Assembly (NCBI GenBank): GCA_022592435.1
Contig: JABYQS010000794.1
Location: 1-13,120 of the forward strand
Direction: 5' to 3'
DNA length: 13,120 nucleotides
From: Cerioporus squamosus
Taxonomy: Eukaryota > Basidiomycota > Agaricomycetes > Polyporales > Polyporaceae
Shown: positions 1 through 9,256 of the stretch, piece after piece
Position numbering within the stretch: position 1 is the stretch's first letter
Layout: each line of letters starts with the position of its first letter
Program-made: the position numbers and the translations under genes
Notes under the pieces: generated by a model
The model's input: only the letters and a program-made list of their open reading frames with translations
What the model was told of the DNA's origin: nothing
The model's database searches: none

Positions 1-912
1 TCTCAACAACACACTCAGTCCCGAGCCTCGATATCAACACTACCACCGCCCTCCCCTTACCCTCCGCGTACTCCCATGCAACCTGGATATCAACCCAGAA
101 TCCCGCGGTATGCCACACAGGGTGTCGGGCAGGCCCTGATTGTGCCTCAACTTACTCCCTCGTCCGACGCAGGACGTACGGCGTTCTACGCTGCCTCGTC
201 GTCGCACTGGACATCAACACCTCGGGCGGCGGCGCAGTATCAGCATGCGCCTAGACGCTTCCACCGAACGTCTGAGAGTGCCGCGCGGAGCTTTCCCGCT
301 GGATATCCTGCAGCGTCTGGTACTCTGGATAGCACGTCAGGTCAGTACTCGCCGCAGGTCGTCCCCACCGCCCATAACCCCTTCACTGGGCCACCGTCCA
401 TGATGCTGCCCTCGACTCCGAACCCAGATCAGTCCTACCCATTTTACCCATCCACCTATGATGATCCCCCGACATCATCATATACGCAGACCCAGGTGCA
501 GGGACATCGCGCCTTCGCAAGTGTGCAACCCGTTCCCACTCCATCTCCCGCGTCGCGCGCGTCCTCAATGCTTTCACACGATGTACCCCTAGGACCGCCC
601 GACGTGCACTTCTACGACCAAGCGCAGTTCAATAGCTCCCAGCCACACTATCCACCTCCGCTGCCCATCTATCAAGCGCGTACCCCGGCTCCTGCTCCTT
701 CTCCCGCTCCCTCTCATGCCCTCTTCAACTTCTCACCTGATGAGCTCGCGCATCTTCTCCACTCTCCATCCCCTGACGCTGTCCACATGAATGTGACTCC
801 AATGCCAATGTCGGAGGCCATGTACGCTCCCACTGCGCCACCCTCTACACCCTCTAACGTAGATTTATCAGCCAACATGTATTATGCAGGATATAATACT
901 CATACATATTGA
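1..912 (+). CDS. C-terminal part of a low-complexity Pro/Ser/Gln-rich protein (5' partial)
   Basis: Frame 1 is open from the first base of the window to a TGA at 910-912, giving about 303 residues, so the true start lies upstream. An internal Met is at 76, but the open frame continues 5' of it with similar composition (SQQHTQSRASISTL, then PPPSPYPP), so I treat it as internal. The protein is rich in Pro, Ser, Thr, Ala, Tyr and Gln, with short PAPAPSPAPS and PPPLPIY runs, and ends YYAGYNTHTY. No catalytic motif, membrane segment or folded domain is visible. Such tails are common in fungal transcription factors and other regulators, where a DNA-binding domain would lie in the missing N-terminal part; that is only an analogy. 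No intron is needed. Function unknown; the coding call is fairly safe because of the length and the steady composition. Confidence 0.7.
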   Translation, partial: SQQHTQSRASISTLPPPSPYPPRTPMQPGYQPRIPRYATQGVGQALIVPQLTPSSDAGRTAFYAASSSHWTSTPRAAAQYQHAPRRFHRTSESAARSFPAGYPAASGTLDSTSGQYSPQVVPTAHNPFTGPPSMMLPSTPNPDQSYPFYPSTYDDPPTSSYTQTQVQGHRAFASVQPVPTPSPASRASSMLSHDVPLGPPDVHFYDQAQFNSSQPHYPPPLPIYQARTPAPAPSPAPSHALFNFSPDELAHLLHSPSPDAVHMNVTPMPMSEAMYAPTAPPSTPSNVDLSANMYYAGYNTHTY

Positions 913-1776
913 TTGCTGCATCTCATCGTCGTGCCATGCCAGCTTCTCGAACGCCGCTGGACCGAGGAGTATCACGTACACAGGCCCGACCCATTCTCCC
1001 AAGGGGACCATTTCGCGATTCTGCTAAGTACGTTTTCACACGGGTACCATATACGGACGTCCTGCCAAGGGGGGCCCGAGTTTGACCAGCCGCTTGGGTG
1101 ATCTGCGTAGCGGACTTTGAACCCACCGGCTGGACTATCGAGCCTACGAAAGCGTTTGCACCATCGATGGGCGGCCCGCCACCGTTCCTCTACTTACCGC
1201 CCCTTTGGGCGAGAGTCGTCGGCTCCCGCAGCGCTCGAACGGGGAGGCCGGTCGCCCTTGGTCGCCCAAAGATTTACTCCGCGCCCGACACTCATCCTAC
1301 ACGTTGTTCTCCTGATCCGTCTCAAGCCTACTGTCCCCTAAATGCATCGTGGTCCTCTCGGAGTCGCCGCTGCTTGTTGACAATCCAGGGACAAACTCAG
1401 CAAGTTAGCCATCACTGCGCGTTCGCGTTGTCAGAGGCCTGTGATCCCACACTGCACTTAGAATCTGGATCCCACTCGCGGAGCATGATCGTCTATTTGG
1501 TATAAGTACCTCCACTCCTCTATCCGTCTCTCGGATCCGGTCGCAGAGTTCCTCTCTAGGTCCATCCATGGCTCACATGCCCCCTTGCCTGTTTGTGCCG
1601 CTCAACGCCGCAGCGCAGGGATCCACTTCAACGCCGTGCGCAGGACCACCACTCCAGTGTGCGATGCTTGCAGGTGTTGAGTGTCTCCGCTCTCCCCGGG
1701 GTCGGGTCACAATGAGATCCCAGAGACTCTTCCTCACAGAAGCTCGGGCTTGGCGCAGCTGAAACTGCGTGTGACT

Positions 1777-2275
1777 GACCCTCGTCGACGATTTGTCCTG
1801 TTCACGGAAATAGATTCTCACAACTGTCTGCCATTGCCATTCAGGTGGGGTCAAAGGATCCCGGCCGGATCATCGCGTCATGCTATGAATCCCAACGCAC
1901 CCTCCATATGGTCGCGCTAGAAGTCCCACCTCACCATCTGGTATCCAGCACTTCCAAGCTCCAACCATTCGGACGTTGGTGAGCCTGTGCTTCTGGTCAC
2001 AGCACTGGCATCACTTGGTGATCTGTTCAATCGATTGCAGTATGCTTCTGGCGTCCGGCAAGAAGCCATGTTCTGGACGCGGGTGTGCTGTGCAAGCTTA
2101 CCACTTACGGCGGGCTCGACTTTCTTACTGACTACTCATCTGTGAGTGGTAAGCTCCCCACTCAGCGAACGCGGATCACAAGCAGCTCACGCGAAGCCGG
2201 TGTAATCACGCTAGCCAGGTTGCGGGAGAAGACATGGTGCGGGCTCTCGATAGCCTCATCACATACATCCTGATG
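1777..2275 (+). other. Candidate exons of an unidentified gene with two intron-like gaps
   Basis: Three protein-like pieces are separated by two sequences that look like basidiomycete introns. The first gap is 1979-2040 (62 nt, GTGAGC to TTGCAG). The second is 2142-2214 (73 nt, GTGAGT to CTAG). Piece one (frame 3, opening after a TGA near 1776) contains FSQLSAIAIQVGSKDPGRII. Piece two contains VLCKLTTYGGLDFLTDYSS and ends exactly at the second donor. Piece three contains RLREKTWCGLSIASSH. The phases of pieces one and two do not match across the first gap, so an additional one-base change must be assumed. The last piece has a faint look of ARM/HEAT-type helical repeats, too weak to name. The frames could also be chance; no start codon or complete gene model can be supported. 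Confidence 0.2.
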
Positions 2276-2996
2276 TAGTCCTGATGTTCAACCAGCGGCG
2301 CAGACATCAATGGACGATTTACAGATGGCGCTCGTTGATGGTCTTGTTGTCCAGGTCTCGCTACTGAGTGTCCCACTCTGATGCTCTCACTTGGGCATCC
2401 ATTGAGAGACGTGCTCACATATCCACCAGCGACTTGCGGCGAGCTCAGGTTCCGGGACCGACGCTGCCCTTGTCTGACCCACGATCGTCCTATTCGCCTT
2501 CTTGGAGCCACGTTGCGAGAAGCTCTCAGCTCGGGGATCCCACGGACAAGATGAACGCGTGGTGCAGCATCGCTGACCAGGGCGCTACCTACGTTTGTCC
2601 ATTGTCCCGCGAGGTGAGTTGCTGAGGTCCGTCTGAGCGAAGGCAGCGTACTCATGCCGCGCTTCGGCCTCGACGTCAGGTGATACGACGAGCTGTTCTT
2701 CGCGCCGACGCAACCCGTCAAATCCCCATACGCCAGGTCTGCCGTTTGTATACGTCGCTGCGTGATGTCGCCCAGGATTGCCGTTCTGTCGCGCTGGCAC
2801 GCCGCTAGCACCGCGTCTGCCGTACGTCGTGCTGCGGGCTCTATAGCACGCTGCTTGGGCGCAGGTCATGGGACGAGTCCTGTGCGAGACGCTTCTCTCA
2901 TGAGTGAGGTCGCCCTCCCAGGTCCTCCCACTACTTGCTTCTTCCGTCAGATGCGGTTAGGGCGGTCTTCTTTGTCATGTACGTGATGACGTCTAG

Positions 2997-3557
2997 TTGG
3001 AACCCTTGGCCAAGGGCTCCATGTCGGGACTCCAGAACATAGCGACAGAAGCCGCACAATACGCATTGGAGCGAGGCCATGGGTGCTCATGCTGTCAGGA
3101 CGCAGTATGCCCGGAGGGCGCCGCCCTGATGACCAATTTCGTCGCTCCTTTGTGGTCGCCGGCGCTGGCGAGGGCCCGCTCGAATGTTCATGAGAACTGC
3201 GAGCTGGAGAGACCGCGCCGGACTCCTCCCAGGCCGCTGACAGTCGTCGCGCCCGCATCTTGGGACTATTGCACTTCCGGTAAGTACGCCCCGGCAGAAG
3301 CTCAGAAGCTCGCCACCATACTGGGATATATTTCACCGAGTGTACCTGGCGTCGGTACTTCCCGTGCATTGGAAGCTGGCTCAGACGGTGAACAGAACCA
3401 GGCGGAGTCCGGAATGCGCGAGGTTAGGCCAGATTACGACGGAATTTCTTGCCGGGCTTGGTGCAAAAGGTGCGTTCATACGAATTGGCTTGTGTCAACG
3501 TCTGAGGTAATGTGGGCGTCCATGTACAGACGCGTAACGCTAGAGATCTTGGACTAG
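2997..3557 (+). CDS. Hypothetical ORF, 186 codons, unrecognised
   Basis: This uninterrupted frame has no recognisable family, no signal peptide and no clear membrane segment. It is rich in Cys and Arg in places (CSCCQDAVC near residue 30). The overlapping +1/-1 frames are equally protein-like: one gives FRRSFVVAGAGEGPLECS at about 3140-3193, and another gives DIFHRVYLASVLPVHWKLAQ at about 3330-3390. A GTAAGT at 3280-3285 could be a splice donor lying inside the ORF. Because alternative frames compete and the length is only mildly unexpected, I regard it as a possible shadow or a fragment of a damaged gene rather than a confirmed coding sequence. Confidence 0.12.
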   Translation: MEPLAKGSMSGLQNIATEAAQYALERGHGCSCCQDAVCPEGAALMTNFVAPLWSPALARARSNVHENCELERPRRTPPRPLTVVAPASWDYCTSGKYAPAEAQKLATILGYISPSVPGVGTSRALEAGSDGEQNQAESGMREVRPDYDGISCRAWCKRCVHTNWLVSTSEVMWASMYRRVTLEILD

Positions 3558-4013
3558 CCGAGGTAAGTTCGGGGAGCAGTCCCAGTAAAGCTTTCGCTGA
3601 TCATGGTCCTTCTTACGATGTCCCCGCGTTCTGTACTTCCGTGGAGATTGTTCCCAGTTCGATACATCGTCGCCTCGGCATCTTGTGATGCCCTGTCATG
3701 TCCCGCGCACCTGGGGCAGATAACGTCCTTAATGTTATCTCGCGTGTCCGGTGTTCTGAGTGAATGCCATCTTGCCAACAGTCGCAAGTGCGGCCCTCGC
3801 GTGGCATCCTAGATAAGTCCCTCCTACAACACTCTCTCGTTCAGCGAATTGACCGGACACACAGATAATGGCTGCAGGACGATCTCGTGGGCGACCGCAA
3901 TTCATTGTCTTCACAGCCACCTTCTTCAGTGCGCCCGATGCAATCTAGCAGTTCAGGATGGCTGCACTCGGAACATCCATTCCTCCACAATCCTCCTAAC
4001 ACATTTCTTGCAG

Positions 4014-4260
4014 GGTTTTCACTTATTACCTACCTAAGGTAACTAAAAAATAACGATTTACTTGACTACGTTCTTCACCGCATAAATCACATTCTTCAGG
4101 CCGCCGCATCTCTTCCCCGCGCATCCGGCGGCGGCGGCGGCATACACACCGACTGATGATGCCGCCAAGTGGCCCCGGCAGATGGAGCTGTCAGATTTCT
4201 GGATCGAACCGTGCGCGCATCGACCGCACACCCGAGCTCAGAAACCAGCTCAGAACCACC
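4014..4260 (+). other. Candidate mini-exon, 61-nt intron (4039-4099) and following exon, product unknown
   Basis: A pyrimidine-rich acceptor (ACATTTCTTGCAG, ending 4013) precedes a 25-base piece at 4014-4038. This is followed by GTAACT at 4039, an internal CTTGAC branch-like element, and ATTCTTCAG ending 4099. The 61-nt gap has the size and signals of a basidiomycete intron and is much more AT-rich than its flanks. Beyond it one frame reads through a CGG-coded poly-Ala run into TDDAAKWPRQMELSDFWIEP and closes at a TGA at 4273-4275. If real, this is a small spliced gene or the remnant of one. I do not recognise the product, and no start codon can be fixed upstream. Confidence 0.27.
4126..4140. 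repeat. (CGG)5 trinucleotide run
   Basis: Five perfect CGG units. They encode a short Ala run in the candidate exon frame starting after 4099. Short enough to be ordinary slippage in GC-rich DNA. Confidence 0.6.
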
Positions 4261-4991
4261 GCCACATTGGCGATTCCCGAGGTTCGGTGCCGTGCTGAGG
4301 GCTGCTGAGGGACTTGCATCCAGGAACGGCCATGGCGGAACACTGACCCATTCGGAATTCCGCTCGCGGCCGTCGAATGGCATCTGCGGCATTTCTTGCT
4401 GGCATGCATGATGAGAATTTGCGAGACGTCCCTCCCAGCCGCGAACCAGTCGAACCCTGATCGGGTTGGTGCCTGTTGGCTCTCTGCTGGTGCATGATCG
4501 ACGGAGATATGCTGAACAGAGTTGCCGACGGCACTCCTACGGGGTTTGGCGGTTGCCACGGACCGTCCTGGCGCCCCTGGGCCTCCGGCCCCTGTCCTGG
4601 CTGGAACGCAAGAGGACACAGCGGGGACAACTGCAGGAAAATTGACTTGATGTTGGTTAGCGTTCACGTCGAAGACCCACAAAGGTGACGCGTGCGCTGA
4701 GTTTGACAGGGACCGTGGCCTGGCCAGAGGAAAGTTCGCGTGCGCAGAGAGAGGATTCACATGGATGTCATGCAGATTGATAGTGTAGCTCCGGAGTTTG
4801 CACACGCCGAGCGGGACGCAAGGGGACGCATCATCATGGCGAGACAATGAGCAATATGAGTGCGACGGATCACTTCGCCGCGATGCGTTTCATTCCATTA
4901 TTGATCGAGAGCCAGGGAGAGATCATACACGTCGTCATACAAATACAAAGCCTTGACAAAGCCTCACGCACAGCAGTTACTGATCAGAGTC
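4261..4991. other. Unassigned region downstream of the aspartic protease
   Basis: This is the 3' side of the protease gene, which ends at 4992 on the minus strand. Overlapping frames on both strands are open for 70-218 codons (longest 4191-4847 on the minus strand), but none shows a family motif and they mutually overlap in complementary frames. The plus strand contains MASAAFLAGMHDENLRDVPP in one frame near 4376-4435 and a Pro/Ala/Thr-rich piece near 4530-4645 in another. I can support no gene here. Confidence 0.4.
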
Positions 4992-6567
4992 TCAGCGCAA
5001 CGTAGCGAATCCAACAGCATTCTGGTCGACCGAAAATGCGGTGTAGACTTTTCTCATGAAGCTGACCACGTCGAATCGTCAGCATCGATCCGGAGACCAT
5101 GAAGACGAAGCTACACCGCTGACCTGTCCCCGACAATCCATGTGCTCGCCCCAAGGCTGCCATCCGCGAAGGCGACGATCGCGCCCACACAACGTGTGGA
5201 GTCCACCCGCCCGGCGTTGAAGTTTGCGGCACTGATGGTCCAGCTCTTCCCGCCCCAGCTGAACGCGACATTGGCCGGCTCCGAGTTGCAGGTAAACGAG
5301 TACAGCCCGGCGGAGGCGTCGTACACCTTCGAATTGGGGATGCTGCCGTAGAAGGTCTTAACTTGGCTGGGCGGGCCGTAGATGAGAGTCGTGCCGGAGT
5401 CGATGATGGTCGACAGGTCGGTGACGACGGTCTATACTCCAGTAATTCGGTTATTGTAGAGGAACGGGTAGCTCATCCTCGCACCTTGCTGCCGAGTAAC
5501 AATGCTCCGTTCGAGATCTGCCAATACGCCTGCCTTGAGACTGGATGGTACTCGATGGAGCCGCTGTACGCCGACGTGTCTGTGCCACCGAGGTAGAGTG
5601 AAGATCCGCTCTTCCCGAGCTTGACCCCAAATACCCCGTTCTTCACGACACCTTGAGACTTGGCGGTGAAAAAGAAGGGGTTCTGTCATACGCGTGAGCG
5701 ACCCATACTCAGGGTAAATCTGGAAATGACCGTACCGCTCTAAGATGAGAGAGAGCAGGGTAGCCCATCCCGATGAGACCGTCTATCGTCTCCGTTGCGA
5801 AGGACGGAGAAAGGGTGTTCACGGGCGAGAAGTACTGGTTGGTTGCCTTGATGCCGGCAACATTGACCGTGTCGCTATAAATTGGCCCAGAAACGGTGGA
5901 GCCGTCGCCATACTGAAGTGCAAAGCTCCCCGTTCTGGGAGTATCCGTAGATGACGATGCGGCACTGTACTTGTTCTTCTTGCTGCAAGTACTGCTTGTG
6001 CAATTCACGGACGGAACCCACAAGTCGGCCGACCCAGCTGGAAGAAGCTTTAGTGCCGGAGAGACCCTGAGACTGCAGAAGGCGCACGTACTGTCGAAAT
6101 CAATAACGAAGTTCTTCCCAGGAGTGCCGATTGCGATGTTCCCTGACCAGTAGCTGTCGTTCTCTTGGTCTGTCAGTGACACTGACTGCCGCTTCTCATG
6201 AGAAGAAACGTCGTCTCTGAAAGGCTGAGTCGAATACTCGTCAGTATGGGCTCGGGGACCGACGGGAAGAGTCACATACCTCGTTGGCCGCAGAGAGCTC
6301 AATATTCCTCTGCAAGGCAATCATGTTACTCTTGTGCTTGCTGTCAACTACGGTCAGTGCTGTCCGATAATCTGCAGAGGACGCTCACACTCACTGCGTA
6401 TCGTAGTCTATCTGTTTCAGAGCGGCGCCATGGTCGAACCACCCATCGTCGGTAGTCAAGGCATTACGCTTTTGGAAGTCGATACGTGCTCCTTCCCCGG
6501 CCGGGGCAGGCGTCGCGTACGTGGACAGCACGAGAGCGAGAGCGACGGTGGTGGTCTTGAGGAACAT
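4992..6567 (-). CDS. Secreted pepsin-type (A1 family) aspartic protease, polyporopepsin-like
   Basis: This is an extracellular acid endopeptidase. Seven exons: 6395-6567, 6280-6340, 6092-6224, 5736-6037, 5485-5682, 5124-5431, 4992-5061. The six introns (54, 55, 54, 53, 53, 62 nt) are all GT-AG, the frame closes exactly, and the product is 414 residues, normal for the family. The start at 6567 gives a classic signal peptide (MFLKTTTVALALVLSTYATP); the Met further upstream lies beyond the TATA-like site. Residues about 25-90 are a propeptide ending in a Lys-Arg (89-90) kexin-type site, leaving a mature enzyme of about 324 residues. The catalytic motifs are D122-TGS and D300-SGT. The flap Tyr is Tyr165 in QYGDGST. 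There is a sequon at N134 and a C-terminal GD-S-F motif (IVGDSFM). The first DTGS is visible only after splicing, because an intron falls after the first base of the Thr codon. No break or missing key residue was found. Assignment is very secure; substrate preference is not deducible. Confidence 0.94.
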
Positions 6568-7693
6568 GACAAAATTCAGAGACGGTGGGGTATGCCGCCT
6601 ACACTCCCGCCGTGGTGAAGTATATACTTTCGTGAAGCTCAAGACGTGCCGAACATGACACACGGTCGCCAACTATGCTTCCGTTGCGGCCTCGCTCGTT
6701 CGCCACAACGTTCACCTCGCGGCATGTACGCGGGAGCAATCGTATGTGGGTGCTGCTCCATCAGCCCCATATGATCATCGGATGGACACGAACGGAAGCT
6801 TACACCCACAAGCGGAGGCATATCGCGTGGCGAGAACTGGAGGCTCGCCTGTATGGTTTGGGGAGCAAACACCTGAGCTGAAACATGTCGTATTGGTGTC
6901 AAGGCCTCCTCAACGCAATCCAATCCAGCGCACTGCGTTCTTCTAGTCAATTGTGAGCTTCTCGGAATAATATGGAATCTCGAATACCAGAGAAGACCAA
7001 ACTAGCACTGCGAACACAGTGGAAGGTCAGAAGCCGAGCGCTGAGCGGCGGATTCACGAGAGACCTAGTCTCCGTTGCCGACCATAATAGGATCCGGGAT
7101 GACAACGAGAGACCCAGCTCACCTTCCCAGTTACACCCCGCGGTCGTGGAGCTGCCTCTTCGGGGTCAAACGGCGCATTATCCGCAACGGCGTTCCGCTT
7201 CCGTGCTGGAGGAGGTTCTATTGAAGAAGCACCCTCGGCCGGCATTCAACCATGCTCACCAGTAAGTAGGGAGGTGAGTGTCCCGTAGCCCGATTCTGAA
7301 CTTGTCTGCTGTATGTAGATGCGAAGGTCGAGATCAAAGCTGCTGCCACCCCTGCCGTTCGTCTACGCTCGGGTTCGAAATTACGGTGCCGCCGAGGACA
7401 TGCTCCGTCGCGGCTCCGTCGCAGCTTGAGAGCACGTGTCCTGCAGGAAACAGGCTGTTGTCAAACTCAGGGAAACATGCTGACATTGTACATACCTCCC
7501 ACATACTAGAAACACCTGATAGCCCGTAATAATGTCGTGCACACCGGAGGTTGATGGCAGTGTATAAGACGGTTAACTTACCCGAGGGGAGTCCCAGCGT
7601 CATGCAGAGAGGGCACGAAGTGTAGGCTAGGATCGCCACAGATCCATCAGTAGTATAGTATGGCAAGATAATACATGGGGAGGAATAAGGTAA
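6568..7693. other. Intergenic region: protease promoter, SPP 3' side, and unassigned splice-like signals
   Basis: Both neighbours are on the minus strand, so this is the promoter side of the protease and the 3' side of the signal peptide peptidase. No known gene is seen. Minus-strand signals include a donor GTAAGT at about 7578-7583, a donor GTATGT at about 7494-7499, and CTGCAG acceptor-like ends. A 63-codon minus frame at 7054-7245 starts MPAEGASSIEPPPARKRNAV and has a GTGAGC donor inside it at about 7120-7125. On the plus strand a GTAAGT at 7262 and a TATGTAG at 7313-7319 bracket a 58-nt intron-like gap. Signals on both strands compete, so either a small unknown gene or a non-coding transcript is possible, and neither is proved. 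Confidence 0.35.
6621..6626 (-). promoter_or_regulatory. TATA-like element upstream of the aspartic protease
   Basis: AAAGTATATA reads on the minus strand about 54-60 bases before the protease start codon at 6567. Spacing fits a TATA box with a short leader. It also argues against starting translation at the in-frame Met at 6672, which lies upstream of it. Confidence 0.45.
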
Positions 7694-9256
7694 TCAGTTC
7701 CGTTTCTTCTTGGAGCGCTTCTTCTTCTCTGCGCCGTCAGGAGCCTCTTCGAGTTCTTCTGACGGAGGCGAAGAGGGTATCGGCTGCGTTGCTTCGTCCG
7801 AAGCAACCTTCTCGACGACAGGTTGCTTGACATCATCGGTAGGCTTGCCGTTTGCGCTGGACTCGGCGGCCGCCTTCGCGGATTTGTCTTCGAGCTCGTC
7901 AGACCAACTCCACGCGTCGTGAAGTTCGCCGCGAGAGAGCGCGATGAGGAAGAACGAGATGATGCATGCAGGGCTGATAGACGTGAGAAAGGGGAGATTG
8001 ACCGCGGGACTCGATGACGTACCTGAGGTAGAGCAGCGCAGGCTGTGCCTTCCTGAAGAAGTGCATGACGGACATCGTCGTGATTAGGCCAGCAGCATAC
8101 GCGAAGAGGGTGCCGTAGAAGTATGTCTTGGTGACCGACGCGGACAAGTTTTGCTTAGAGGCCCTGTGATAGTCGTATCGGAGCGCCGTAGCGACGAACA
8201 TGCCGGGAATGACGATGTCTCCAAGGCCGAGCATCGTAAAGCCGCGCTCAGTGGCAAACGTCATAGACTTCGGCCAAAGCAGCTTGATGGGGACGTCAAG
8301 GTTGGTTGCAACCTTGACCATCTGGGAGGAGGGACGCGACGTTTGCATGCGCGCCCGGCGGGGATAGTAGATCACTCACCACTTCCGTCCCGAAGACCCA
8401 CCAGATATCGTATAAGAACAAGCCAGACAGAAGGACGCAGCCAGTCTTGAACGAGTCCAGCTTGAGCAGCGAGAGTGCATTGTGCGAGAACGACAGTGCC
8501 AGGATATCGGTGAGCAGAGATGAACGTCGGGTAGCGCTCCCACCGAACGTGTATAGAATGGAGGGTATAGACCCGGCGGGGACGAGGAAGAGGACGGGGT
8601 TCGCAGGGAGATAGACAGCAGTTCTGCCCGTCACGGGTGAGCGGGGAAGCGGGAAAGGTGGGATAACGCACCTCTCGGGCCTTTAAGTACCATTAGCCGT
8701 ATGTTATCAAACGCCTTCCATCGTGCCTCCCCGACGGTCCATCGCGACAAGGAGATAAGAGACTATCGCGCGTCAGTACCGCATGACCCGGAGTACGAGT
8801 GATACACATACCTTGCCCACGCTGCCGACGCCCGCGATGGTGAAGTACCATTGCAGCAGCCATGTGATCCACTCTTTCCCGTAGTACTTGACGATAAGAT
8901 ACAGGCCAAACAGCACCACTGAGCCAATCTGAAGCAAGTAGAGAGACGGCGTCAATGGATATACGGTCACTGAATGCAGAACCCATGACGAACCACCGGA
9001 AGAGATAAGCGTCCTGAGATGACAGCCGGTCGACTTCCTCTTCCTCCTCTTCCTCAGGCTCTGATCCTGGCTGACGAGGACTGGTGTTCCGCTTCTACAG
9101 CAGCACGGTGTTTAGTGCGACGCTGAGAGCAGACTCGGATTGACAAAGCCTAACCGAGAGCGAGCCATGGGAGCCAGCGTAGATAGATATGCATGCCAGC
9201 GAGAGAAGACCAGCATAAGACGATATGAGATCCCAGTCCGTCTCAGTTACCGCCAT
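7694..9256 (-). CDS. SPP: Signal peptide peptidase (A22B intramembrane aspartyl protease), with a one-base frameshift in exon 5
   Basis: This is an ER membrane protease that cuts signal-peptide remnants within the bilayer. Seven exons: 9155-9256, 8990-9094, 8812-8928, 8672-8762, 8380-8623, 8023-8321, 7694-7973. Introns are 48-61 nt. With one base added in the CCCC run of exon 5 (GGGG at 8596-8599 on the plus strand), the product is 412 residues. Motifs: GLFLYDIWW (catalytic D211), GLGDIVIPG (catalytic D255), QPALLYL (PAL 314-316), an acidic run at about 46-54, multiple hydrophobic segments, and a Lys-rich tail ending KKRN, which fits the KKXX ER-retrieval rule. As read, the frame is lost after LRTP and a TGA forms across the exon 5/6 junction, leaving about 219 residues without the active site. 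Exon 2 needs an unusual GTCATG donor. The start at 9256 matches the family N-terminus; an in-frame Met at 9283 is an alternative. Family call is very secure; whether the break is real is not. Confidence 0.92.

Larger units (their letters stand above)
913..4013. other. Gene-poor stretch, no assignable product
   Basis: About 3.1 kb follow the stop of the first gene without a reading frame that I can assign to a family. Open stretches exist on both strands, for example frame 3 at 912-1505 interrupted by a single TGA at 1083-1085, a 186-codon frame at 2997-3557 (+), and a 201-codon frame at 2206-2811 (-). In GC-rich DNA these lengths are only marginally longer than chance. No reverse transcriptase, integrase or transposase motif, no LTR-like or terminal inverted repeat, no tRNA and no tandem array was seen. 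The stretch may hold a gene damaged by indels (see the candidate exons at 1777-2275) or be a long intergenic region. Confidence 0.5.

Noticed and set aside
2206..2811. 201-codon minus-strand ORF
   Set aside because: Arg/Ser-rich shadow-type composition, no recognisable motif; it overlaps competing plus-strand frames with splice-like signals.
4201..4213. tRNA B-box-like sequence on the minus strand (GGTTCGATCC)
   Set aside because: Flanking bases do not form a T stem, and no A box or acceptor stem is found at the right distance.
4191..4847. 218-codon minus-strand ORF downstream of the protease
   Set aside because: No family motif, membrane or signal segment; complementary plus frames are equally open; length is within the tail of chance for GC-rich DNA.
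913..4991. Transposable element explanation for the gene-poor stretch
   Set aside because: No RT, integrase or transposase motif, no LTRs, terminal inverted repeats or target-site duplications could be found by eye.
5709..6320. Unspliced 203-codon ORF as the protease gene model
   Set aside because: It reads through introns, starts inside intron-flanked exon 2 and lacks the second half of the enzyme; the seven-exon model explains everything.
6391..6672. Protease start at the upstream in-frame Met (6672)
   Set aside because: It would place 35 non-hydrophobic residues before a clear signal peptide and lie upstream of the TATA-like element; the Met at 6567 fits.
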